A stretch of 64,000 bases of DNA from assembly GCF_900236475.1 (NCBI RefSeq), contig NZ_LT963352.1, positions 7,659,001 through 7,723,000 of the forward strand, given 5' to 3'. This document shows positions 52,283 to 59,838 of this stretch, in pieces. Each line of letters begins with the position of its first letter. Within the stretch, counting starts at the first letter, position 1. Origin of the DNA: Streptomyces chartreusis NRRL 3882. Lineage in GTDB: Bacteria > Actinomycetota > Actinomycetes > Streptomycetales > Streptomycetaceae. Below the pieces are notes generated by a model, which searched no databases, had not been told where the DNA came from, and saw nothing but the letters and a program-made list of their open reading frames with translations. Position numbers and translations under genes: made by a program.

Positions 52283-53011
52283 TCACGCGGGCTGCTGAGC
52301 AGCGGCGATGCGTTCGTTGCGCAGTGCCTCGTACCAGCGGTCGTCCGTGGGCGGCAGCGCGTTGACGTCGAGCGCCAGCTTCAGCAGCAGGTCCGCGATC
52401 AGCGGGTTGCGCGCCAGCACCGGGCCGTGCATGTACGTGCCGAAGACGGTGTCGTTGTACGCGCCTTCCGTGCCGTCACCCGTGCCGTTGCCGTTGCCGA
52501 AGCGCACCCGGGCGAGCGGGCGGGCGGTGGGGCCGAGGTGGGTGACGCCCTGGTGGTTCTCGAAGCCGGTCAGCGGGGGCAGGCCGAGGCGCGGGTCGAT
52601 GTCGCCCAGCACGTCACCGACGCACCGGGCGCCCTCGCCGCGCACGGACACCACGTCCAGCAGACCGAGGCCGGGCTCGCGCTGCCCCAGGTCGTTGATG
52701 AACTCGTGGCCGAGGATCTGGTAGCCGGCGCACACGGAGAACACGATGGCGCCGTTCTCCACGGCCCGCTGCAGTCCGCCGTCCCGGCGCAGCCGCTCGG
52801 CCGCGAGCCGCTGCGGACGGTCCTCGCCGCCGCCGATCAGGTAGATGTCGCCGGAGGTCGGGATCGCCTGGTCGCTGCGCACGTCCAGCCGCGCCACGTC
52901 CAGGCCGCGCTGGCGGGCCCGGCGCTCCACGACCAGGACGTTGCCCTGGTCGCCGTAGGTGCTGAGCAGGTCGGGATAGACCCAGACGACCCGCAGTTGG
53001 TTGTCGCTCAC
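52283..53011 (-). CDS. gatD: GatD glutaminase subunit of lipid II amidotransferase
   Basis: A 242-residue class I glutamine amidotransferase with the nucleophile in VFSVCAGYQILGHEF and the characteristic LLSTYGDQGNVLVVERRARQRG and YLIGGGEDRPQ. With MurT it amidates the alpha-carboxyl of glutamate in lipid II, supplying ammonia from glutamine. GTG at 53011 (VSDNQLRVVWVYPD) follows GGGGA. It lies 28 bp after murT. Confidence 0.93.
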   Translation of the reverse strand: MSDNQLRVVWVYPDLLSTYGDQGNVLVVERRARQRGLDVARLDVRSDQAIPTSGDIYLIGGGEDRPQRLAAERLRRDGGLQRAVENGAIVFSVCAGYQILGHEFINDLGQREPGLGLLDVVSVRGEGARCVGDVLGDIDPRLGLPPLTGFENHQGVTHLGPTARPLARVRFGNGNGTGDGTEGAYNDTVFGTYMHGPVLARNPLIADLLLKLALDVNALPPTDDRWYEALRNERIAAAQQPA

Positions 53012-53039
53012 AAAAGTCCCCTGACGTCTCGTCTCGTGC

Positions 53040-54278
53040 TCAGTTGCCGACCCGGCGGCGCAGGTCCTGGAACGCCGTGTAATTGGCGATGACCTCGATC
53101 CGGCCCGGCGGGCAGGCCTGCACGGCCTGGTCGAGGTTCTCGTAGACCTGGAAGTGCTGGTCGGCGACCTCCAGGCGCACCGCGAGGTCCAGCCGCCGGT
53201 CACCGACGACGCAGATCGGGTGGCCGGTCAGGCGCGTGTAGTCGACGTCCCACAGCCAGGAGGTGTCGGTGCCGTCGGCGGAGCGCGCGTTCACGGACAG
53301 GATGACCGGGGCGGGCGGCGGGTCGATCAGGGAGAACGTCTCCAGCCAGCCGGCCGGGTTCTTCGCGAGGAGGAGTCTGAGGTCACGGCCCTGGAACTGG
53401 ACGACGTCGTACCGGCCGGCGACCGCCTGCACCTGGTACATGCGCTCCAGCGCGACCTGCGGCGGCACGCCGAACACGGCGGCGACGGCGGCCGAGGAGG
53501 CGGCGTTGGCCTTGTTGGCGCGGCCGGGCAGCTGGAGGTGGATCGGCCAGGCGGAGCCGTGCGGGTCCAGGACGTGGTCGCCGGAGAGCGCCCAGCTCGG
53601 CGTCGGACGGCGGAAGCCGCACTCGCCGCAGTACCAGTCGTCGCCCGGGCGCTGCATCACGCCACCGCACGACGGGCAGGACCAGGCGTCGTCCTTCCAC
53701 ATCTGACCGGCGGCGACCCAGATCACATTGGGGGAGGAGGAGGCCGCCCACACCACCAGCGGGTCGTCGCAGTTGGCCACCACCACGGCCTTGGAACCGG
53801 CGAGCCCCTCCCGCCAGTTCTCGGCGAGCATGCGGGTCTCGGCGGCGCGGTCGAGCTGGTCACGGGAGAGGTTGAGCAGGGCGATGCACTTCGGCGCGGT
53901 GTCCCGGGCGACGCCGGCGAGGTACTTCTCGTCGACCTCGATGACGCCGTACCGGGCGTCCGAGCTGCCCGCGAGGGCCGAGGTGATGCCGGCCGGCATG
54001 TTGGCGCCGAGCGCGTTGGAGACGACCGGTCCCGCGGCGCGCAGGGCCTCGGCGATGAGCCGGGTGGTCGTGGTCTTGCCGTTCGTCGCGGAGACCAGGA
54101 TCACGTCCAGGTTCTGGGCGAGCCGGGCGAGGAGGTCGGGGTCGAGCTTGAGCGCCACCCGGCCGCCGATCACCGAACCGCTGCCGCGCCCCGCGGCGCG
54201 CGATGCCGCCGCGACCGCCTTGCCCGCGGTCACGGCCAGCTTGGCCCGCGGCGAGAGCGGGTCCGAGTTGCCTGCCAT
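53040..54278 (-). CDS. murT: MurT ligase subunit of lipid II amidotransferase
   Basis: A 412-residue Mur-ligase-like protein that activates the glutamate carboxyl of lipid II for amidation by GatD ammonia. It has the P-loop SATNGKTTTTRL (about 63-74), VIEVDEKYLAGVA, and a zinc ribbon CPSCGG ... CGECG (about 200-225) that is specific to MurT, plus the C-terminal DUF1727 region (IEVIANYTAFQDLRRRVG). It is upstream of gatD and divergent from the deformylase gene. Confidence 0.93.
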   Translation of the reverse strand: MAGNSDPLSPRAKLAVTAGKAVAAASRAAGRGSGSVIGGRVALKLDPDLLARLAQNLDVILVSATNGKTTTTRLIAEALRAAGPVVSNALGANMPAGITSALAGSSDARYGVIEVDEKYLAGVARDTAPKCIALLNLSRDQLDRAAETRMLAENWREGLAGSKAVVVANCDDPLVVWAASSSPNVIWVAAGQMWKDDAWSCPSCGGVMQRPGDDWYCGECGFRRPTPSWALSGDHVLDPHGSAWPIHLQLPGRANKANAASSAAVAAVFGVPPQVALERMYQVQAVAGRYDVVQFQGRDLRLLLAKNPAGWLETFSLIDPPPAPVILSVNARSADGTDTSWLWDVDYTRLTGHPICVVGDRRLDLAVRLEVADQHFQVYENLDQAVQACPPGRIEVIANYTAFQDLRRRVGN

Positions 54279-54424
54279 CAGTTCTCGATCCTCCTTGCGT
54301 ACGCGCCGCGCCTTGAAGCCTGACGGCCACGTGGTGTGGACCTCAGCCTATCGAGATCCATTAGCACTCCCGAACCGCGGCACTGTGGTGAAGTCGTGTG
54401 GGAGGCGCGGAATGACAGGGACCT

Positions 54425-54430
54425 TACTCT
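54425..54430 (+). promoter_or_regulatory. -10 box of the deformylase gene
   Basis: TACTCT lies 7 nt before the ATG at 54438; the transcript is probably leaderless. Confidence 0.45.
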
Positions 54431-54437
54431 TGCGGCC

Positions 54438-54977
54438 ATGCGAAACAGCTCCATCCCCGGCGCCCACGGCCACGTGAGACCCCTCACCCTGCACGGCGAC
54501 CCGCTCCTGCACGCACCCTGCGCGGAGGTCACCGATTTCGGCCCCGAACTGGCCCGGCTCGTCGAGGACTTGTTCGCGACCATGTACGCCGCCCAGGGCG
54601 TCGGACTCGCCGCCAACCAGATCGGCGAGCCGCTGCGGGTCTTCGTCTACGACTGCCCCGACGACGAGGACGTCCGGCACCTGGGCCACGTGGTCAACCC
54701 GCGCCTGGTCGAGGCGGACGGAGTGGTGATCCGGGGCCCGGAGGGCTGCCTGTCCCTACCGGGCCTGGAGGCGGCCACGGAACGCTACGACCACGCGGTG
54801 GTCGAGGGCTTCACGGTGACCGGGGACCCGGTCACCGTGCATGGAACGGGCTTCTTCGCCCGCTGCCTCCAGCACGAGTACGACCACTTGGACGGCCGTA
54901 TCTACGCGGACCACCTCAAGGGCTGGCGCCATCGCAGGCTGATGCGCCAGGTGGCCAGGTCTTCTTGGGGTCGCTGA
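54438..54977 (+). CDS. def: Peptide deformylase
   Basis: A 179-residue metal peptidase that removes formyl from nascent proteins. All three motifs are present: GVGLAANQ (54-61), EGCLS (102-106, Cys ligand) and HEYDH (146-150, His ligands and catalytic Glu). Streptomyces usually have several def genes; this is one paralogue, not clustered with fmt. ATG at 54438 is preferred as it follows a -10 box by 7 nt; the frame remains open upstream. Confidence 0.93.
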   Translation: MRNSSIPGAHGHVRPLTLHGDPLLHAPCAEVTDFGPELARLVEDLFATMYAAQGVGLAANQIGEPLRVFVYDCPDDEDVRHLGHVVNPRLVEADGVVIRGPEGCLSLPGLEAATERYDHAVVEGFTVTGDPVTVHGTGFFARCLQHEYDHLDGRIYADHLKGWRHRRLMRQVARSSWGR

Positions 54978-54995
54978 GGGTGACCTACCGTCTTT

Positions 54996-55052
54996 GGGGG
55001 CGCGGGGCTGTGTTCAATATGCGGCTCCGCCGCGTGGGCGGGAACAACCCCC
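54996..55052. repeat. Dispersed Streptomyces intergenic hairpin repeat
   Basis: The element runs from GGGGGCGCGGGGCTG through GCGGCTCCGCCGC to ACAACCCCC. The outer G- and C-runs pair and GCGG-CTCCG-CCGC makes an inner hairpin. From memory, near-identical elements are frequent between Streptomyces genes. Here it separates convergent def and tetR genes and could act as a bidirectional terminator. Confidence 0.6.
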
Positions 55053-55078
55053 ACCGGCCGTCAGCCGAGACGCAACGG

Positions 55079-55723
55079 TCAGAACCCCGGACCCCCCATC
55101 CGGTCTCCCGCAGCCGCAAGCCGCCCCCACAACAGATCAGCCAGACTCCGCACCAACTCGGCCCGGGAACAAGGCCGTTCCCCCAGCCACCAGTCCCCGG
55201 CCGCATGCATCATGCCGACGATCCCGTGCCCCCACACGCGAGCGAGTTGCTGCCCACCCGGCCCGAGGTCCAGTCGCTCCTCGATGACCTGGGCCAGCTC
55301 CTCACCCATCCGTCGCAACAGCGGCGCACTGTGCTTGCCGACATCGAATCCCTGATCGCCCGGCTGGCTCCCCTCCGCCGGATGCATCAGGAACCGGTAC
55401 ACCTGCGGCCGCGCCTCGATCGCCGCGAGATACGTGTCCAGCGTCGCCTCGACCCGCTCCCGCCTCTCCGCCGGCGCGTCCAGGGCCGCCCGGAGCGAGT
55501 CCAGCAGCGCGTCCGTGTGCCGCTTGGCGAGGGCGGCGTATAGTCCGCCCTTGTCACCGAAGTGCCGGTAGAGGATCGGCTTGGTGATGCCGGCCTCCGC
55601 CGCGATCGCGTTCATCGAGGCATGCGGACCGTCGCGCAGCACCACTCGGTCGGCGGCTTCCAGCAGCTCACGCCGTCGGCGGTCGGCGGACCGTTGCTGG
55701 TCGGTCCGCTGCGTGGTGTCCAT
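55079..55723 (-). CDS. TetR-family regulator (probable acyl-CoA dehydrogenase repressor)
   Basis: A 214-residue TetR protein with the helix-turn-helix MNAIAAEAGITKPILYRHFG (about 40-59) and GLYAALAKR following. It is divergent from an acyl-CoA dehydrogenase gene and the shared 172-bp region has a triple half-site operator, so it probably represses that gene and senses an acyl-CoA. It converges on def across a dispersed repeat. Confidence 0.9.
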   Translation of the reverse strand: MDTTQRTDQQRSADRRRRELLEAADRVVLRDGPHASMNAIAAEAGITKPILYRHFGDKGGLYAALAKRHTDALLDSLRAALDAPAERRERVEATLDTYLAAIEARPQVYRFLMHPAEGSQPGDQGFDVGKHSAPLLRRMGEELAQVIEERLDLGPGGQQLARVWGHGIVGMMHAAGDWWLGERPCSRAELVRSLADLLWGRLAAAGDRMGGPGF

Positions 55724-55838
55724 GTGCTCTCCCCACCCGTGCTGATTCGATGACGCCTGCGCAAACTAACACTCAAACATGCCCCGGACACCGAACGGGT
55801 GCCGACCGGTCGGTAGGAGTTGACTTCGACTACCCGCC

Positions 55839-55868
55839 GGTAACAGACTGGTGTTACCGCAAGTAACA
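55839..55868. promoter_or_regulatory. Triple half-site operator between tetR and acyl-CoA dehydrogenase
   Basis: GGTAACA (55839-55845) and TGTTACC (55852-55858) form a perfect 7-bp inverted repeat with 6-bp spacing. TGTTAC also pairs with GTAACA at 55863-55868 (5-bp spacing). Three alternating half sites may let two TetR dimers bind. The site ends 27 bp before the dehydrogenase ATG. Confidence 0.6.
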
Positions 55869-55895
55869 TGCATGTGTGCCGCTGGAGGGGACGAC

Positions 55896-57122
55896 ATGGC
55901 CGAGTTCACCATGGAGCTCAACGACGAACAGAAGGAGGTCCGGGACTGGCTGCACGGCTTCGCGGCCGATGTCATCCGCCCCGCGGCCGCCGAATGGGAC
56001 GAGCGTGAGGAGACTCCCTGGCCGGTCATCCAGGAGGCCGCCAAGGTCGGCATCTACTCCCTGGACTTCTACGCCCAGCAGTACTTCGACCCCACCGGCC
56101 TCGGCATCCCCATGGCGATGGAGGAGCTGTTCTGGGGCGACGCGGGCATAGCCCTGTCCATCGTCGGCACCGGACTCGCCGCCGTCGGCGTCCTCGCCAA
56201 CGGCACCGAGGAGCAGATCGGCACCTGGATCCCGCAGATGTACGGCGACGCCAATGACGTCAAGGTCGCCGCGTTCTGCTCCTCCGAGCCCGACGCCGGC
56301 TCCGACGTTGCCTCCATGCGCACCCGGGCCGTGTACGACGAGGCCAAGGACGAGTGGGTGATCAACGGCACCAAGACCTGGGCGACCAACGGCGGCATCG
56401 CCAACGTCCACGTCGTGGTCGCGGTCGTCGACCCCGAGCTCGGCTCCAAGGGGCACGCCTCCTTCATCATCCCGCCGGGCACCGAAGGCCTGTCCCAGGG
56501 GCAGAAGTTCAAGAAGCACGGCATCCGCGCCTCGCACACCGCCGAGGTCATCCTGGACAACGTGCGCGTTCCCGGCTCCTGCCTGCTCGGCGGCAAGGAG
56601 AAGCTGGACGAGCGGCTCGCCCGGGCGCGGGAGAAGGCCAAGCAGGGCGGGGAGCGCGTGAAGAACGCGGCGATGGCCACGTTCGAGGCGTCGCGCCCGG
56701 CGGTGGGGGCCATGGCGGTCGGTACGGCCCGGGCCGCCTACGAGGTCGCCCTCGACTACGCCAAGACCCGGGAGCAGTTCGGGCGGCCGATCATCGACAA
56801 CCAGGGCGTGGCGTTCCAGCTCGCGGACATGCGCACCTCCATCGACGCGGCCCGGCTCCTCGTGTGGCGCGCCTCCTGGATGGCGGTCAACGGCAAGCCG
56901 TTCACGGCGGCCGAGGGCTCGATGTCCAAGCTGTTCGCGAGCGAGACGGCCAAGAAGGTCACGGCCCAGGCGATCCAGATCCTCGGCGGCAACGGCTACA
57001 CGCGGGAGTACCCGGTGGAGCGGATGCACCGGGACGCGGCGATCTACACGATCTTCGAAGGCACCAGCGAGATCCAGCGCCTGGTGATCGCCCGGACGCT
57101 GTCGGGCACGCCGATCCGGTAA
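55896..57122 (+). CDS. Acyl-CoA dehydrogenase
   Basis: A 408-residue FAD flavoprotein of fatty-acid or related beta-oxidation. Features are the FAD-binding AAFCSSEPDAGSDVASMRTRA and NGTKTWATNGG, GTARAAYEVALDYAKTREQFGRPI and QILGGNGYTREYPVERMHRD with the C-terminal catalytic IYTIFEGTSEIQRLVIAR (Glu). GGAGGGG lies 5 nt before the ATG. The TetR protein encoded divergently should control it. An 11-bp hairpin follows. Confidence 0.94.
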   Translation: MAEFTMELNDEQKEVRDWLHGFAADVIRPAAAEWDEREETPWPVIQEAAKVGIYSLDFYAQQYFDPTGLGIPMAMEELFWGDAGIALSIVGTGLAAVGVLANGTEEQIGTWIPQMYGDANDVKVAAFCSSEPDAGSDVASMRTRAVYDEAKDEWVINGTKTWATNGGIANVHVVVAVVDPELGSKGHASFIIPPGTEGLSQGQKFKKHGIRASHTAEVILDNVRVPGSCLLGGKEKLDERLARAREKAKQGGERVKNAAMATFEASRPAVGAMAVGTARAAYEVALDYAKTREQFGRPIIDNQGVAFQLADMRTSIDAARLLVWRASWMAVNGKPFTAAEGSMSKLFASETAKKVTAQAIQILGGNGYTREYPVERMHRDAAIYTIFEGTSEIQRLVIARTLSGTPIR

Positions 57123-57150
57123 CCGGCGTTCTCCTCCCGCGCGCACAGGG

Positions 57151-57179
57151 CGGCCCCCTCCTGGTCATGGAGGGGGCCG
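57151..57179 (+). terminator. 11-bp hairpin after acyl-CoA dehydrogenase
   Basis: CGGCCCCCTCC and GGAGGGGGCCG are separated by 7 nt, starting 28 bp after the dehydrogenase stop. Perfectly paired; followed by TTC but no true T-run. Confidence 0.7.
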
Positions 57180-57530
57180 TTCACAGTCGCATCAGGATCA
57201 CCGCCGCGGCGGCGGCCGTGATCGGTGCGCTCACCATCACCGGGTGCGGCTCCGGCGACACGGTCGTCGACAAAGCCCGAGGCCACGGCGTCCGCCAGGG
57301 CCGACAGCGGGCAGCAGGCCGCGAAGAAGCCCGCCGCGAAGGCGAGCGCCGCACCGGCCAAGTTCCAGTCCACCTTCGCCGACGTGACCGCCGGCCCGTC
57401 GATGTCCTCCGACGTCCGCCTGAAGCCCGGTGCGAAGGCGCTCGGCTGGGTCGTGTTCGAGGTGCCGAAGGCGTCGAAGACGGCAACGGTCCAGTTCGCG
57501 ATGGACTCCGGTTTCGCCGCCTGCGGGCAT
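57167..57530 (+). pseudogene. Frameshifted DUF4352-type lipoprotein remnant
   Basis: One frame gives a lipoprotein signal (IRITAAAAAVIGALTITGC, lipobox ITGC) up to GDTVVDK. Another frame continues with KPEATASARADSGQQAAKKP and then the C-terminal half of a DUF4352-like domain (FQSTFADVTAGPSMSSDVRL, LGWVVFEVPKASKTATVQFA, MDSGFA). Removing one A of the AAA run at 57272-57274 joins the two frames exactly. The first half of the domain is missing and the end runs into the P450 gene, so the gene is dead. Confidence 0.7.
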
Positions 57531-57537
57531 CGCCGTC

Positions 57538-58752
57538 TCACCACGTCACGGGCAGGGCCTCGGGGTCGCGGATCAGCGCGCCCTTCCTGAACGGCACATC
57601 CTCGGCGGGGACGGCGAGCCGCAGTCCGGGCACGCCGTCGAGGAGCGCGTCGACCAGGAGTTCCGACTCCAGCCTGGCCAGCACACCGCCGGGGGCGTGG
57701 TGCGGGCCGAGGCCGAAGGAGACGTGCGGGTTCGGGTGGCGGATGAAGTCGATCGTCCCCGGACAGGGGAAGACGTCCGGGTCGCGGTTCGCGGCCCGGT
57801 ACGACACGTAGATCGCGTCGCCCGCCCGGATCCGGACGCCCCCCGTCTCCACGTCCTCCAGGGCGATCCGCGACAGGCCGACCGCGTTGCGGTGCAGGAT
57901 CCAGCGCAGCAGTTCGTCGACGGCCCGCGGGCGGATCTCCGGTTCGGCGCGCAGCCGCTCGCCGAGTTCGGGATGGGTCAGCAGGATGTGGAACACCTGG
58001 CCGCCGTTGGAGGTGACCGCCTCGCCGCCGATCTGGAGGAGCACCGCCAGGCCCACCGCCTCCCCCAGAGTGATCTCGCCGCGGCCCACGGCGGCGCCGA
58101 GCAGGGACGTGACGTCCTCGCCGGTGCCGCCCTCGCGCAGACCGATCAGGTCCGAGAAGTAGGCTCCCATCTCCTTCTTCGCCTTCTCGCCGGCGTCGGC
58201 GCCGTGCGAGGAGGACAGGACCAGCTGGGTCCAGGTGTGCATGCCCTGCCGGTCGGCGGCCGGGACGCCCATCAGCTCGCACACCACCGCGATGGGGAAC
58301 GGGCTGAGCACGGTCTCGGTCAGGTCGGCCGGCGGGCCGTCCTGGAGCATCTCGTCGACCAGTTCCGCCAGCATGCGGCGGGACCGCTCGCGCACCCGCG
58401 CCACCCCGCGCGGCGTGAACGCCGCGGCGACGCTGCGGTGCAGCCGGGTGTGGTTCGGTGCGTCCAGGAAGCCGACCCCGCCACAGGCCGGGACGAAGTG
58501 CGGGGCCAGCCGTGTGACCTGCCGGTCCATGACGGCCTCCGGGCCGAAGCGCGGGTCCTCGGTCACCGTGCACACGTCGTCGCGGCGGGTGACCAGCCAG
58601 GCCCAGCCTTCCCCGTTGGGCAGCTTGATCCGGGTGACCGGACCCTCGTCCATCAGCTCGCGAGGGACCGGGCAGAAGTCCGCGCCGGACAGGTCGAGCG
58701 CGGGTCGGCCCCGGGCCGGGGGCGGCGTTTCGGTGATCGTCTCTTCGCTCAT
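57538..58752 (-). CDS. CYP158A2-like cytochrome P450 lacking the heme-ligand cysteine
   Basis: A 404-residue P450 very close, from memory, to S. coelicolor CYP158A2, which couples flaviolin: MSEETITETPPPARG, GPVTRIKLPNGEGWAWLVTR, DPRFGPEAVMDRQVTRLAPH, LLQIGGEAVTSN (I helix) and DELLRWILHRNAVGL (ExxR). The heme loop reads FGLGPHHAPGGVLAR: the axial Cys of FGFGPHYCPGG is Ala353. It should not form a normal P450. No type III polyketide synthase (rppA) lies beside it. The frame is otherwise intact. Confidence 0.9.
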   Translation of the reverse strand: MSEETITETPPPARGRPALDLSGADFCPVPRELMDEGPVTRIKLPNGEGWAWLVTRRDDVCTVTEDPRFGPEAVMDRQVTRLAPHFVPACGGVGFLDAPNHTRLHRSVAAAFTPRGVARVRERSRRMLAELVDEMLQDGPPADLTETVLSPFPIAVVCELMGVPAADRQGMHTWTQLVLSSSHGADAGEKAKKEMGAYFSDLIGLREGGTGEDVTSLLGAAVGRGEITLGEAVGLAVLLQIGGEAVTSNGGQVFHILLTHPELGERLRAEPEIRPRAVDELLRWILHRNAVGLSRIALEDVETGGVRIRAGDAIYVSYRAANRDPDVFPCPGTIDFIRHPNPHVSFGLGPHHAPGGVLARLESELLVDALLDGVPGLRLAVPAEDVPFRKGALIRDPEALPVTW

Positions 58753-58907
58753 CTCACATCGTCTCGTCCGTGCGGTGCGAGCGGCCCGGCCTCGTAGAGC
58801 TCCAGCAACCACGATCACCCGGTGGGGCGCCGAACTCGCGCCGGACTACTCCGTATCGGGGACGCCGTGCCAGGCTCGTCCCGACACCTCGACGACGAAA
58901 GGACGCG

Positions 58908-59573
58908 ATGACGCACCCGGCCCGGGACCTGCTGCAGACGACCACGGCGGACCTCGCTCCCAACCCGCGGTCCAACCCCCTGGTCCCCCGCATCGCCGAC
59001 GGCACGGCGCCCCGCTCCACCCTCGCCGCGCTCGCCCTGGAACAGTCCTGGGTGATCCCCGCGGACCGCCGGGCCTTCGAGTACCTGGCGGAGCGCTCCC
59101 TCGTGAGGGACCCGGAGGCCGCGGCCTTCTTCAGGACACTCGCGGAGGGCGAGGCGCTGGCGGAGGAGCAGCTGTCGACGTTCGCACAGGCGTGCGGCGT
59201 GGACGAGACACGGACGGCGGAACACGAGCCGCTCCCGGGATGCCAGGCCTACCCCGCGTACGTGGCCTGGCTGGCTCTCAACGCCTCGCCGGCGGACGTC
59301 GTCCTGGCCCTGACCGCCAACTTCTCCGCGTGGGGAGGCTATTGCGCGACCATCGCCCGGGCCCTGCGCACGCATTACGGCTTCACGGACGAGGTGTGTG
59401 CCTTCTTCGACTTCTTCGCGGAGCCGTCCCCGGAGCTGGAGAGCCAGGCGACGGCGGCGGTACGGGCCGGGCTGGACGCAGGCCGGCTCGATGAGAGGAG
59501 GGCGTATCGATACGGCCGCCTACTGCAAACCTACGAGGCCATGTTCTGGAACGCGCTGAGTGAGACTCCTTAG
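58908..59573 (+). CDS. TenA-family protein (thiaminase-like fold)
   Basis: A 221-residue all-alpha protein of the TenA/PqqC fold. Recognisable segments are LAALALEQSWVIPADRRAFEYL, YPAYVAWLALNASPADVVLALTA and CAFFDFFAEPSPELESQATA. The catalytic Cys expected of TenA thiaminase is not at a clearly standard place, so the enzyme role is open. GAAAGGA lies 4 nt before the ATG at 58908. It is divergent from the defective P450, with 155 bp between. Confidence 0.75.
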   Translation: MTHPARDLLQTTTADLAPNPRSNPLVPRIADGTAPRSTLAALALEQSWVIPADRRAFEYLAERSLVRDPEAAAFFRTLAEGEALAEEQLSTFAQACGVDETRTAEHEPLPGCQAYPAYVAWLALNASPADVVLALTANFSAWGGYCATIARALRTHYGFTDEVCAFFDFFAEPSPELESQATAAVRAGLDAGRLDERRAYRYGRLLQTYEAMFWNALSETP

Positions 59574-59576
59574 GGC

Positions 59577-59813
59577 TCATGTCGCACCCCCACTGCTGTG
59601 CGCGATACAAGCCACATCGATCCGGTCGGCCAGCTTCGCCAGCTCAATGGCCAACTCGGCGACCGTGTCCTCGTCGAGCCCGGATTCCCCGGCCTCGACA
59701 AGCCGCACCCACCGGCCCCCCACCGTCCGCAACAACTTGCTGACATCGGCCGCAGTCACCTGCAAGGTCCCGCGGTCGTCGACGATCAGAGGCAGAGTCA
59801 CTTCGCGGTTCAC
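59577..59813 (-). CDS. Small protein resembling DUF6213
   Basis: A 78-residue protein (VNREVTLPLIVDDRGTLQVT, AADVSKLLRTVGGRWVRLVE, DEDTVAELAIELAKLADRID) that resembles the Streptomyces DUF6213 family. Function unknown. GTG at 59813 has no ribosome site but follows a -10 box (TACGAT) by 7 nt, so it is probably leaderless. It ends 3 bp from the convergent TenA gene. Confidence 0.65.
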   Translation of the reverse strand: MNREVTLPLIVDDRGTLQVTAADVSKLLRTVGGRWVRLVEAGESGLDEDTVAELAIELAKLADRIDVACIAHSSGGAT

Positions 59814-59820
59814 AGACGGG

Positions 59821-59826
59821 ATCGTA
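59821..59826 (-). promoter_or_regulatory. -10 box of the DUF6213-like gene
   Basis: TACGAT on the minus strand lies 7 nt before the GTG, consistent with a leaderless transcript. Confidence 0.45.
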
Positions 59827-59838
59827 GCCCCGCAACAC

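Noticed and set aside
57160..57811. An intact secreted protein from the frame starting at 57167
   Set aside because: After the signal peptide the frame turns Arg/Gly-rich, while the conserved domain continues in another frame; a frameshifted pseudogene explains it better.
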